Positions 1-4,864 of a stretch of DNA of 6,965 nt are shown piece by piece. The notes under the pieces were generated by a model that was not told the DNA's origin, made no database searches, and was given only the letters and a program-made list of their open reading frames with translations. Within the stretch, counting starts at the first letter, position 1; each line of letters opens with the position of its first letter. The stretch is taken from contig JAAYZQ010000176.1 of NCBI GenBank assembly GCA_012514775.1, positions 1-6,965 on the forward strand. The letters run 5' to 3'. The stretch comes from Anaerolineaceae bacterium (GTDB lineage Bacteria > Chloroflexota > Anaerolineae > JAAYZQ01). The position numbers and the translations under genes were made by a program.

Positions 1-112
1 AACGACAACCCAGACCTTGAACAGCTTCAAGGCCAGCGGCCTCATCGACATCGGGCGCAAGCGCATCCGCATCCTGGACAGGGAGGGCCTGGAGGGTATC
101 GCGGCAAGCTGA
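1..112 (+). CDS. Crp/Fnr-family transcriptional regulator, C-terminal end (partial)
   Basis: Only the last 36 codons are present; the frame is open at the left edge and stops at TGA 110-112. The visible peptide includes [15 protein letters not shown], then [16 protein letters not shown]. This matches the end of the Crp/Fnr winged helix: the recognition helix (usually TRxTVSRxLxxFxxxGLI), then the wing strand and the 'I.I.D...L..IA' tail. The effector-binding domain lies outside the window, so cAMP, oxygen or redox sensing cannot be judged. In the recognition helix the usual 'R.TVSR' is replaced by TTTQTLNS, so the DNA target may differ from classic CRP or FNR sites. A hairpin terminator follows 27 nt after the stop. 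The family call rests on a short piece; another winged-helix family is possible but less likely. Confidence 0.72.
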   Translation, partial: TTTQTLNSFKASGLIDIGRKRIRILDREGLEGIAAS

Positions 113-139
113 ACGAAACCGTGCTGCCGCAAACAACGC

Positions 140-168
140 AAAAGCCGCCGGGCTCGCCGGCGGCTTTT
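140..168. terminator. Bidirectional intrinsic terminator
   Basis: There is a perfect 12-bp stem (140-151 with 157-168) around a 5-nt loop, GCTCG. Its core GCCGCCGG/CCGGCGGC is flanked by AAAA on the left and TTTT on the right, so either strand gives a GC hairpin followed by a short U run. It lies between two convergent genes: 27 nt past the Crp/Fnr stop on the + strand and about 41 nt past the degV stop on the - strand. The position and symmetry fit a shared terminator for both transcripts. Confidence 0.9.
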
Positions 169-209
169 CTGTGCAGTGAGCACGGCGCGCCTGGCGGCGC
201 AGCACAGTG

Positions 210-1049
210 CTAACGGTAGACGGCCACGCCGACGACGCCGGGGCCGGTGTGCGTCCCAATGACGGGCCCGAGCTGGGTGAGGTAGAGCGGTTCGCAGCCC
301 AGGCGCTCATGGATCTCTTTGGCCAGAACGGCGCTCTCCTCGGGCACGAGGGCGTCGACCAGGGCGATACGAGCCCCTTTTCCATCGCCGCCCATGCACT
401 CCGCCACCAGGTCCACCATGCGGGCTTGCGCCTTGCGCTTGGATCGCACCTGTTCCAGGGGCTCGATGGCGCCATCTTTCAGGAAGAGAATCGGCTTGAC
501 CTTCAGCAGGGTGCCGAGAAACGCCTTGGCGTTGCCGATGCGCCCGCCTTTGGCCAGGTATTCCAGGGTGTCCACGACGAAAAAGAGGTGCATCTTTTTC
601 TTGATCTCTTCGACCTGTTGCACAATCTCCTCGCGGCTTGCCCCTGCGTTTCTCGCGTTCACGGCCGCCTCAATCATGAGCATCAGGCCCACCGACGTGG
701 AGAGCGAGTCGATGACGCTGATCTTGGCATCGGGCATCATCTCCTTGGCTGCCATGGCCGAGTTCCAGGTGCCGCTCAAGCGGCTCGAAATGGTCAGGGT
801 CACGATCTCGTGGCCCTGGGCCACCAGCTCGGAGAACACCTCGTAAAACTCGCCGGCTGATGGCTGCGAGGTCGTGGGCAGCACCGGAGCTTCCTTCAGC
901 CGCGTGTAGAACTCGCCGTTCGACAGATCCACACCCTCCCTGTAGGTCTTGTCTCCGAAGTGAACACACAGCGGCACCACCCGGAGATCATTCTTTTCCA
1001 CGATGGATTGCGGCAGGTACGCAGTCGAATCAGTTACAATTTTGATCAT
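210..1049 (-). CDS. degV: DegV family protein (FakB-like fatty-acid-binding protein)
   Basis: The gene encodes 279 aa, the usual DegV length. It starts at ATG 1049-1047, with AGGAGA about 6 nt upstream. Family landmarks are the N-terminal strand IKIVTDSTAYLP (2-13), TTSQPSAGEFYE (59-70), SSRLSGTWNSA (88-98), VVDTLEYLAKGGRIG (158-172), the KVKPIL strand (183-188) and the C-terminal GPVIGTHTGPG (261-271). From family knowledge, DegV/FakB proteins hold one fatty acid in a buried tunnel and present its carboxylate to the kinase FakA. The Thr/Ser of TSQPS, the Ser of SGT and the His of GTHTGPG line the head-group site, and all are present here (T60, S92, H267). The protein is cytosolic, with no signal peptide or membrane segment. 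It is second in an operon after the winged-helix gene, across a 72-nt gap. No FakA (Dak phosphatase-like) gene is in the window, so use of exogenous fatty acids is plausible but unproven. The ligand cannot be read from sequence. Confidence 0.93.
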   Translation of the reverse strand: MIKIVTDSTAYLPQSIVEKNDLRVVPLCVHFGDKTYREGVDLSNGEFYTRLKEAPVLPTTSQPSAGEFYEVFSELVAQGHEIVTLTISSRLSGTWNSAMAAKEMMPDAKISVIDSLSTSVGLMLMIEAAVNARNAGASREEIVQQVEEIKKKMHLFFVVDTLEYLAKGGRIGNAKAFLGTLLKVKPILFLKDGAIEPLEQVRSKRKAQARMVDLVAECMGGDGKGARIALVDALVPEESAVLAKEIHERLGCEPLYLTQLGPVIGTHTGPGVVGVAVYR

Positions 1050-1079
1050 GGTTTCTCCTTTCCCTCATTGGATACTGCG

Positions 1080-1107
1080 CGGGCCGCGGTCTCCCTCGGG
1101 CGGCCCG
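1080..1107. repeat. Intercistronic GC hairpin between the winged-helix gene and degV
   Basis: There is a perfect 8-bp inverted repeat, CGGGCCGC (1080-1087) and GCGGCCCG (1100-1107), around a 12-nt loop. It sits in the 72-nt gap, 15 nt past the winged-helix stop and ending about 30 nt before the degV start. No U run follows on either strand, so it is not a standard terminator. It could partly attenuate transcription or protect an mRNA end and so set the ratio of the two products; that role is inference. Confidence 0.5.
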
Positions 1108-1121
1108 GGTGTAATTGCAGC

Positions 1122-1838
1122 TCAGTCCAGAGCCTCCAGTGCCTCTTCCAGAAACTGGACCAGCAACGCACGCGCTTCTTCACTCAGGCGCTCGAGGTTG
1201 ACCTGGTAGCGCCGGGCGTGGTCCAGCAAGCGCTGGGTAAGGGACGTGCTTGTCTCGTCTTCGGCCGCCAGGGTCGCTCCGACGCTCAGGCCCGCCAGTG
1301 CTTCCAGGCCCGTGGCTCCTCCGCTGCGTAGGGCAGCCAGGGCGCGAAATGGGCTGAGACCCGCGGCCCGGGCCCTGGCGCGTTGCATGTTGAGGAGCAG
1401 GGCAGCGGTCATCTCGGTGCAGTAGGTGAGGGGCGCGCCGCCGGTTTCGGGCAGCCGGGCCAGGAGGTCGCTGAGGGTTTCGCGCACGTTGGCGTCACGT
1501 GCTTGCCGCAGCTTGGCCAGAACCCGCTCCCGGAGCGAATGCCATTCTTCGATCTCCAGATCCTGGGGAGCTGCGCACAGGCTGGCAGCCTGCGAGGTGG
1601 GTGCAAAGACGACCATGGGGCGCCCAGGCCCCGAATGGCCCGCTTCCAGGGCATAGCTGGAGGCGGCGAACCCCTTTTTCTCCAGGACCTTGAGCATGTC
1701 GTAGGCGGAGAAGCGGTTGACGCCCAGCCGTTTGGCAAGCTCGGAGTAGTGGACAGGCCCGCGGAGCTTGCCATACAACTCCAGGAGCGCTTCGCAAAAG
1801 ACCTTCTGGCGAGCCGTAAGTTTGGCGATCCGCTTCAT
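1122..1838 (-). CDS. Winged-helix DNA-binding protein, probable transcriptional regulator
   Basis: The gene encodes 238 aa. Residues 7-60 form a winged helix-turn-helix: a helix from TARQKVFCEALLELY, then GPVHYSELAKRLGVNRFSAY and DMLKVLEKKGF as the turn and recognition helix. GHSGPGRPMVVFAP (67-80) forms the wing. Residues 95-130 are charged and helical. The rest (about 140-238) is Ala/Leu-rich and helical with no motif I can name; it may be a dimerisation or effector domain. There is no membrane segment. ATG 1838 lies about 24 nt downstream of the predicted start site of a consensus sigma-70-type promoter; the ribosome site is weak (GGGTAAG). The gene precedes degV and is probably co-transcribed with it. 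I recall similar winged-helix proteins beside degV in other bacteria, but no ligand or named family. It probably regulates its own operon or lipid genes, which is inference. Confidence 0.75.
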   Translation of the reverse strand: MKRIAKLTARQKVFCEALLELYGKLRGPVHYSELAKRLGVNRFSAYDMLKVLEKKGFAASSYALEAGHSGPGRPMVVFAPTSQAASLCAAPQDLEIEEWHSLRERVLAKLRQARDANVRETLSDLLARLPETGGAPLTYCTEMTAALLLNMQRARARAAGLSPFRALAALRSGGATGLEALAGLSVGATLAAEDETSTSLTQRLLDHARRYQVNLERLSEEARALLVQFLEEALEALD

Positions 1839-1868
1839 GTCTTACCCAAAAAACCAAAATATAGGGCC

Positions 1869-1897
1869 ATTGTACACGCAATGCCGCTTCTTGTCAA
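1869..1897 (-). promoter_or_regulatory. Sigma-70-type promoter of the winged-helix/degV operon
   Basis: On the - strand, -35 TTGACA (1897-1892) and -10 TACAAT (1874-1869) are separated by exactly 17 nt. The predicted start site is near 1862, giving a leader of about 24 nt to ATG 1838. A weak inverted repeat, CATTG-N6-CAATG (1868-1883), overlaps the -10 and could be an autoregulatory site, but its arms are only 5 bp. Confidence 0.85.
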
Positions 1898-1928
1898 GGG
1901 GGAGGCGAGAGAATTGAGAAAATGGGGC

Positions 1929-1957
1929 TTGACAAACTCGCTCCCAGGTGGTACAAT
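1929..1957 (+). promoter_or_regulatory. Sigma-70-type promoter of the padR/membrane-protein operon
   Basis: -35 TTGACA (1929-1934) and -10 TACAAT (1952-1957) are separated by 17 nt, the same hexamers and spacing as the divergent promoter. The predicted start site is near 1964, leaving a leader of about 32 nt to GTG 1996. The two -35 boxes are separated by 31 bp. An inverted repeat covers the -10 and start site, so the promoter is probably strong when not repressed. Confidence 0.88.
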
Positions 1958-1976
1958 ATGTCGCGAGACGACATAT
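1956..1976. promoter_or_regulatory. Probable PadR operator (perfect inverted repeat)
   Basis: ATATGTCG (1956-1963) and CGACATAT (1969-1976) are perfect 8-bp arms around a 5-nt spacer, CGAGA. PadR-family operators typically contain ATGT and ACAT half-sites, and both are present at mirrored positions. The repeat starts in the last two bases of the -10 and spans the predicted start site, so a bound dimer would block RNA polymerase. The gene immediately downstream is a PadR regulator, which makes autorepression the simplest reading. Confidence 0.82.
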
Positions 1977-1995
1977 AGGAATCTGGGGTAATTGC

Positions 1996-2361
1996 GTGAC
2001 TGGCAAAACATCCGTGGAAAGCAATCTGCCGCTAAGCGAAAGCGCGTTCTTGATCCTGCTCAGCCTGGCGCCGGGACCCAGGCACGGCTATGCCATCATG
2101 AAGGACGTCGCCGCCCTGAGCGGCGGTCGCGTCCAGCTCAGCACCGGCACCCTCTATGGAGCGCTGAAGAGGATGCTGGCCGACGACTGGATACAGCGCG
2201 CCGAAGGCGACGCGACCGTGAAGGCTGCTGGTGAAGGCGGCCGCCGGCGCAGGAGCTATGTCCTCACCGATCTGGGCCGCGGCGTGCTGCAGGCCGAGAC
2301 CGGCCGGCTGCGCTCCCTGGTAACCGCCGCCGACCTGCACGCCTCGGGGATGCAGGCATGA
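1996..2361 (+). CDS. PadR family transcriptional regulator
   Basis: The gene encodes 121 aa from GTG 1996, with GGGG 7 nt upstream. The same frame is open from ATG 1948, but that codon lies inside the promoter spacer and upstream of the predicted transcript start, so it is rejected. GTG 2014 is a possible later start. PadR winged-helix landmarks are LPLSESAFLILLSLAPGPRHGYAIMKDV (11-38), LSTGTLYGALKRMLADDWI (48-66) and the wing GRRRRSYVLTDLGRGVLQAE (82-101). The tail is short, as in subfamily-2-like PadR proteins with one C-terminal dimerisation helix. PadR proteins usually repress a nearby transporter or membrane gene and release DNA on binding a small molecule. This one overlaps the next gene by ATGA and has a matching inverted repeat at its own promoter. 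The inducer is unknown. Confidence 0.93.
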   Translation: MTGKTSVESNLPLSESAFLILLSLAPGPRHGYAIMKDVAALSGGRVQLSTGTLYGALKRMLADDWIQRAEGDATVKAAGEGGRRRRSYVLTDLGRGVLQAETGRLRSLVTAADLHASGMQA

Positions 2362-3437
2362 GCCGGCCGGCGGGGCTCCTGTCGAGGGGTTACAGGTGCC
2401 TGTTGCGCCTTTACCCTGCCACGTTCCGCGCCGAATTTGCGGCCGAGATGGACGATGTCTTTGGCGAGGCCGTGGCCGATGCTACCCAACGGGGCAGGGG
2501 AGCCCTGGTCCGGCTCTGTCTGCGGGAGCTATGCGCCTGGCCGGGCGCGGTGGGTCGCCAGTGGACGTGTACTCTGTGGGCCCGGTTTGGCGGGCGGAAA
2601 GGAGCCATCATGGACGGCGGACCTTTTGCACCTGAACCCCTGCCGTCGAGGGCAGAGGCCCCGGGGCCGGTTCCCCGGCACTACACACTTCTGGCCGCAC
2701 TGGCCCTGCTGGTGCCCGGGCTGGCCCTGGCAGCATGGTTCCTGCCAGGCTCCTGGCGCCAAACCCTGGTGCTCGGTTCCTATCTGTACGTCCTCCTGGG
2801 CTTATTGGCCGGGTGGGTCAGGGGCTTTCCCACCTGGTCCTGTCTCCACGTGGGTTACAGCCTCTTGTTTGCGCTCTGGCTGTCGGTGGTCAGCTCGCCC
2901 GGTCTCGAGCTTCTGGGGCACACCTTTGGCGCCAACGAGGTCTGGGGCTGGCGGGCGTGGCTGGGCCTGGCGGTCGTGGCCCTCCTGGCCCTGTTGCTGA
3001 CCCGTTCCCTTCGTCCCCTGGCCCGGCTATTCGCCGGTGCCTGGCGCGATCCGACCCGCCTCTCCCTGGTGGTGTACGGCACCCTGCCCTTGGTGATCTG
3101 GGTTCTCTTTGACGAGGTCCACGATCCCTATCGCAGCTCCTTTGAGATCGTGATCGCGTTCCTCCTGGCCGCCGGCGCCGTGGCCTACGTGAGAAGTGAA
3201 ACGACCGGGCAGCGCATCCTGTCGCTCTTGGCCGGCCTGACCGTTTCCTGGATCGTCAGCACCGTGGGCCTGGCCGCCTACTGGAACGGCCCAAGAGTGC
3301 CGGGCCATGCCCCTTTTCACTGGTTCGATTCAGTTGTCCCCATGGTGCTGGCCTGGGCCGTGGTCGCGGCCATCCTGCTCGCGCCGGCAAGCCTCAGCCT
3401 GCTGCAACAGCGCGCTCGGCCGCACCGCACGGCCTGA
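2358..3437 (+). CDS. Polytopic membrane protein with permease-prefix-like N-terminus
   Basis: The gene encodes 359 aa. Its ATG 2358 overlaps the padR stop (ATGA), so the two are translationally coupled; GGGGA lies 7 nt upstream. Residues 11-65 (GYRCLLRLYPATFRAEFAAE, then MDDVFGEA and a helix to about 65) resemble the short prefix found before permease domains in PadR-linked genes of Chloroflexota and Acidobacteria. A Pro-rich linker (about 86-107) follows, then about eight hydrophobic segments near 108-129, 135-154, 160-179, 198-215, 235-251, 261-278, 287-308 and 325-349. I see no ATP-binding motifs, no FtsX/MacB periplasmic domain and no catalytic signature, so function is unknown. It is the probable target of PadR control and may transport or sense a membrane-active compound. 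An internal ATG with a strong ribosome site begins at residue 85, so a shorter product is possible. Confidence 0.8.
   Translation: MSRPAGLLSRGYRCLLRLYPATFRAEFAAEMDDVFGEAVADATQRGRGALVRLCLRELCAWPGAVGRQWTCTLWARFGGRKGAIMDGGPFAPEPLPSRAEAPGPVPRHYTLLAALALLVPGLALAAWFLPGSWRQTLVLGSYLYVLLGLLAGWVRGFPTWSCLHVGYSLLFALWLSVVSSPGLELLGHTFGANEVWGWRAWLGLAVVALLALLLTRSLRPLARLFAGAWRDPTRLSLVVYGTLPLVIWVLFDEVHDPYRSSFEIVIAFLLAAGAVAYVRSETTGQRILSLLAGLTVSWIVSTVGLAAYWNGPRVPGHAPFHWFDSVVPMVLAWAVVAAILLAPASLSLLQQRARPHRTA
2599..2612 (+). promoter_or_regulatory. Internal ribosome binding site and in-frame ATG
   Basis: AAGGAG (2599-2604) lies 5 nt before ATG 2610-2612, which is Met85 of the membrane protein and in frame with it. 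It is a better ribosome site than the one at 2358. Initiation here would give a 275-aa protein with the whole membrane part but without the cytosolic prefix. The match may be chance within coding sequence. Confidence 0.45.
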
Positions 3438-3482
3438 CGCTGCGCTGCCACCCCATGGAGATTCAAGAGAACCCCTTATAAG

Positions 3483-3511
3483 CGCCAGGTCCCCTTGCTC
3501 TCACCTGGGCG
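3483..3511. repeat. Imperfect hairpin between convergent genes
   Basis: CCAGGT (3485-3490) pairs with ACCTGG (3503-3508) around a 12-nt loop, extended by two pairs past a one-base bulge. It lies in the 83-nt gap between the stops of the membrane protein (+) and the methyltransferase (-). No U run follows on either strand, so terminator function is weakly supported. I see no better terminator in this gap. Confidence 0.3.
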
Positions 3512-3520
3512 GAGTGGGGC

Positions 3521-4294
3521 TCAGGCGCCGGCCCGGACGCCGACGTGGACGGCGACGGTGCCCAGCATCAGGCGCCGGTACCAGACGTCCTTCCAGCCGG
3601 CGCGCTGCATGACGACCAGGATCTGGTCGGGCGAGAGAAAGGCCCCCACGGAGTGAGGCAGGTAGGTGTAGGCCGTCCGCTGGCCGGTCAGGAGCAGGCC
3701 GATGACCGGCACGATGTGGTAGAAATAGAAACGGTACAGCTCGCGAAAGATGGGCAGGGTCGGCCAGGCAAACTCCAGGCAGGCGACCCGCCCGCCGGGC
3801 CGTGTCACGCGGGCCATCTCGGCAAAGGCGGCCGGAATGTCGGCCACGTTGCGCAGGGCAAAGGCGGTTACGGCGCCGTCAAAGCTCAGGTCGGGAAAGG
3901 GCAGCCGCAGGGCATCACCGGCAGCCAGGGGCAGGCGGGCGCCGGCCTCCCTGGCCTTTTCCTGGGCCTGGACGAGCATGTCGGGCACCAGGTCGACGCC
4001 GGTGACCTGGGCCTGGGGCTGCTGGCGCAGCACCTCCAGGGCCAGGTCGCCGGTGCCGCTGGCCACGTCCAGTACCCGCTGCGGGCCGCCGCCCGGCCGG
4101 GGGGCGATGCCGGGCTTAAGCGCCAACTGCGATACCGCATAGCGCCGCCAGCTCTGGTCGCGTCCAAGCGACATGACGCGGTTCATCAGGTCGTAGCGCC
4201 GGGCGATGTCGGTGAACAACTGCCGCACAAAGGCCACCTTGCCCTCGGGTGGGGGCAGTGGCCCATCCTCGGATGTGCCCACGGATCTCCTCAT
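3521..4294 (-). CDS. ubiE: Demethylmenaquinone methyltransferase (MenG/UbiE family)
   Basis: The protein is 257 aa from ATG 4294. It is a class I SAM-dependent methyltransferase that adds the ring methyl in the last step of menaquinone synthesis (or the C-methylation step of ubiquinone). Landmarks are FTDIARRYDLMNRVMSLGRD (27-46), SAM motif I LDVASGTGDLALEV (75-88), the acidic end of strand 2 GVDLVPDML (99-107), GDALRLPF (126-133), the family signature FALRNVADIPAAFAEMARV (145-163), RPGGRVACLEFAWP (165-178) and YTYLPHSVGAFLSPDQ (209-224). The frame extends upstream to 4393, but that would overlap the PPC gene and adds Arg/Cys-rich sequence with no family match. ATG 4294 lacks a clear ribosome site but sits 4 nt after the upstream stop, fitting coupling. 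GTG 4282, just after AGGAGA, is an alternative. A Pro/Gly-rich stretch (61-72) before motif I may be an insertion. Menaquinone is the likelier substrate, given the inferred phylum. Confidence 0.92.
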   Translation of the reverse strand: MRRSVGTSEDGPLPPPEGKVAFVRQLFTDIARRYDLMNRVMSLGRDQSWRRYAVSQLALKPGIAPRPGGGPQRVLDVASGTGDLALEVLRQQPQAQVTGVDLVPDMLVQAQEKAREAGARLPLAAGDALRLPFPDLSFDGAVTAFALRNVADIPAAFAEMARVTRPGGRVACLEFAWPTLPIFRELYRFYFYHIVPVIGLLLTGQRTAYTYLPHSVGAFLSPDQILVVMQRAGWKDVWYRRLMLGTVAVHVGVRAGA

Positions 4295-4298
4295 GGCT

Positions 4299-4727
4299 TT
4301 ATGCCGGCGGCCACAGCGACAGGCCGGTCTCCGGATCCTGGGTGCGCACGGGCACCCGCCCGCGCAACTCCTGGCACGACACCTCGGCCACAAATACCTC
4401 GGCCGCCAGCAACTCGCCGGCTATCACCCGGCCCTCCCTGTCGCTGAGGACGGCGTAGGCGCGCACCGAGAACCGGTCGCCTTCGGAGCTGATGTTCCCG
4501 CTGCAATGGACCAGGTCGTACTCGCTGTCGAGGGCGCGCCGCTGCACCCGGCCGGTTTCCTGGTCAAGATGGCCGATGGTGGCGTTGCGGACGGCGCCGT
4601 GCACCATGAACACGCCGCAGGCAATGTTCTGCTCGCGGCAAACGCGATAGAGCCCCACCACAAGATCCTCGCCGGGCGGCAGGCGAAAGAGATAGCTCTG
4701 GCCCCGCTTGAAGTGGATTGTCTGCAT
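4299..4727 (-). CDS. PPC (DUF296) domain protein
   Basis: The protein is 142 aa, one complete PPC (plants and prokaryotes conserved) domain. It starts at ATG 4727, with AAGGAGA 7 nt upstream. Landmarks are FRLPPGEDLVVGLYRVCREQ (14-33), GVFMVHGAVRNATIGHLD (38-55), YDLVHCSGNIS (70-80) and the end FSVRAYAVLSDREGRVIAGE (86-105) running into LLAAEVFVAEVSCQEL (106-121). In bacteria the domain forms trimers with a possible metal or ligand site of unknown function; in plants it accompanies AT-hooks. The usual histidines of the H-x-H and GGHL positions appear here as R89, Y91 and E105, so the metal site seems lost or changed. There is no AT-hook, signal peptide or membrane segment, so it is probably cytosolic. 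It precedes the methyltransferase by 4 nt on the same strand, implying co-transcription. No promoter I trust is visible in the 116-nt gap upstream. Confidence 0.85.
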   Translation of the reverse strand: MQTIHFKRGQSYLFRLPPGEDLVVGLYRVCREQNIACGVFMVHGAVRNATIGHLDQETGRVQRRALDSEYDLVHCSGNISSEGDRFSVRAYAVLSDREGRVIAGELLAAEVFVAEVSCQELRGRVPVRTQDPETGLSLWPPA

Positions 4728-4842
4728 TGACTCTTCTCCTTCCGTTCAATCGCGTTTTCAGTCAGGCCAGCCCTTGCAGGCCGGGGATCTGCCGATCACC
4801 CTCGAGCCTTCCAGGGAGCGGCCAAGATTGCTTCAACTGTGC

Positions 4843-4864
4843 TTCAGGGAGCCACCTCCCTGAA
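4843..4864. repeat. Hairpin over the stop codon of the large membrane protein
   Basis: TTCAGGGAG (4843-4851) and CTCCCTGAA (4856-4864) form a perfect 9-bp stem with a 4-nt loop. The stem includes the final codons and TGA stop (4846-4844) of the leftward gene. No U run follows, so it is at best a weak terminator or an mRNA 3'-end stabiliser. It sits upstream of the PPC gene on the same strand and could limit read-through. Confidence 0.45.

Noticed and set aside
201..211. AGCAC-A-GTGCT inverted repeat near the degV stop
   Set aside because: The loop is one base and the arms are 5 bp; it cannot fold as a useful hairpin and is too short to call an operator.
1383..1991. 202-codon open frame on the + strand running into the divergent promoters
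   Set aside because: It lies opposite the winged-helix gene and reads through both promoters and the PadR operator; no recognisable domain.
1948..1995. Upstream ATG extension of padR
   Set aside because: The codon lies between the -35 and -10 boxes and before the predicted transcript start, and the added residues do not belong to the PadR fold.
3476..3483. CTTATAAG palindrome in the convergent gap
   Set aside because: An isolated 8-bp palindrome downstream of both genes, with no promoter or regulator context.
4295..4393. N-terminal extension of the methyltransferase
   Set aside because: It would overlap the PPC coding sequence and encodes Arg/Cys-rich sequence with no similarity to the family.
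3545..4447. 300-codon open frame on the + strand opposite ubiE
   Set aside because: It mirrors the methyltransferase and PPC genes, whose motifs are unmistakable; its composition (Gly/Gln/His-rich) is typical of an antisense shadow.
4768..4785. GGCC...GGCC hairpin upstream of the PPC gene
   Set aside because: The stem has a central mismatch and is not followed by a U run, so a terminator call is not supported.
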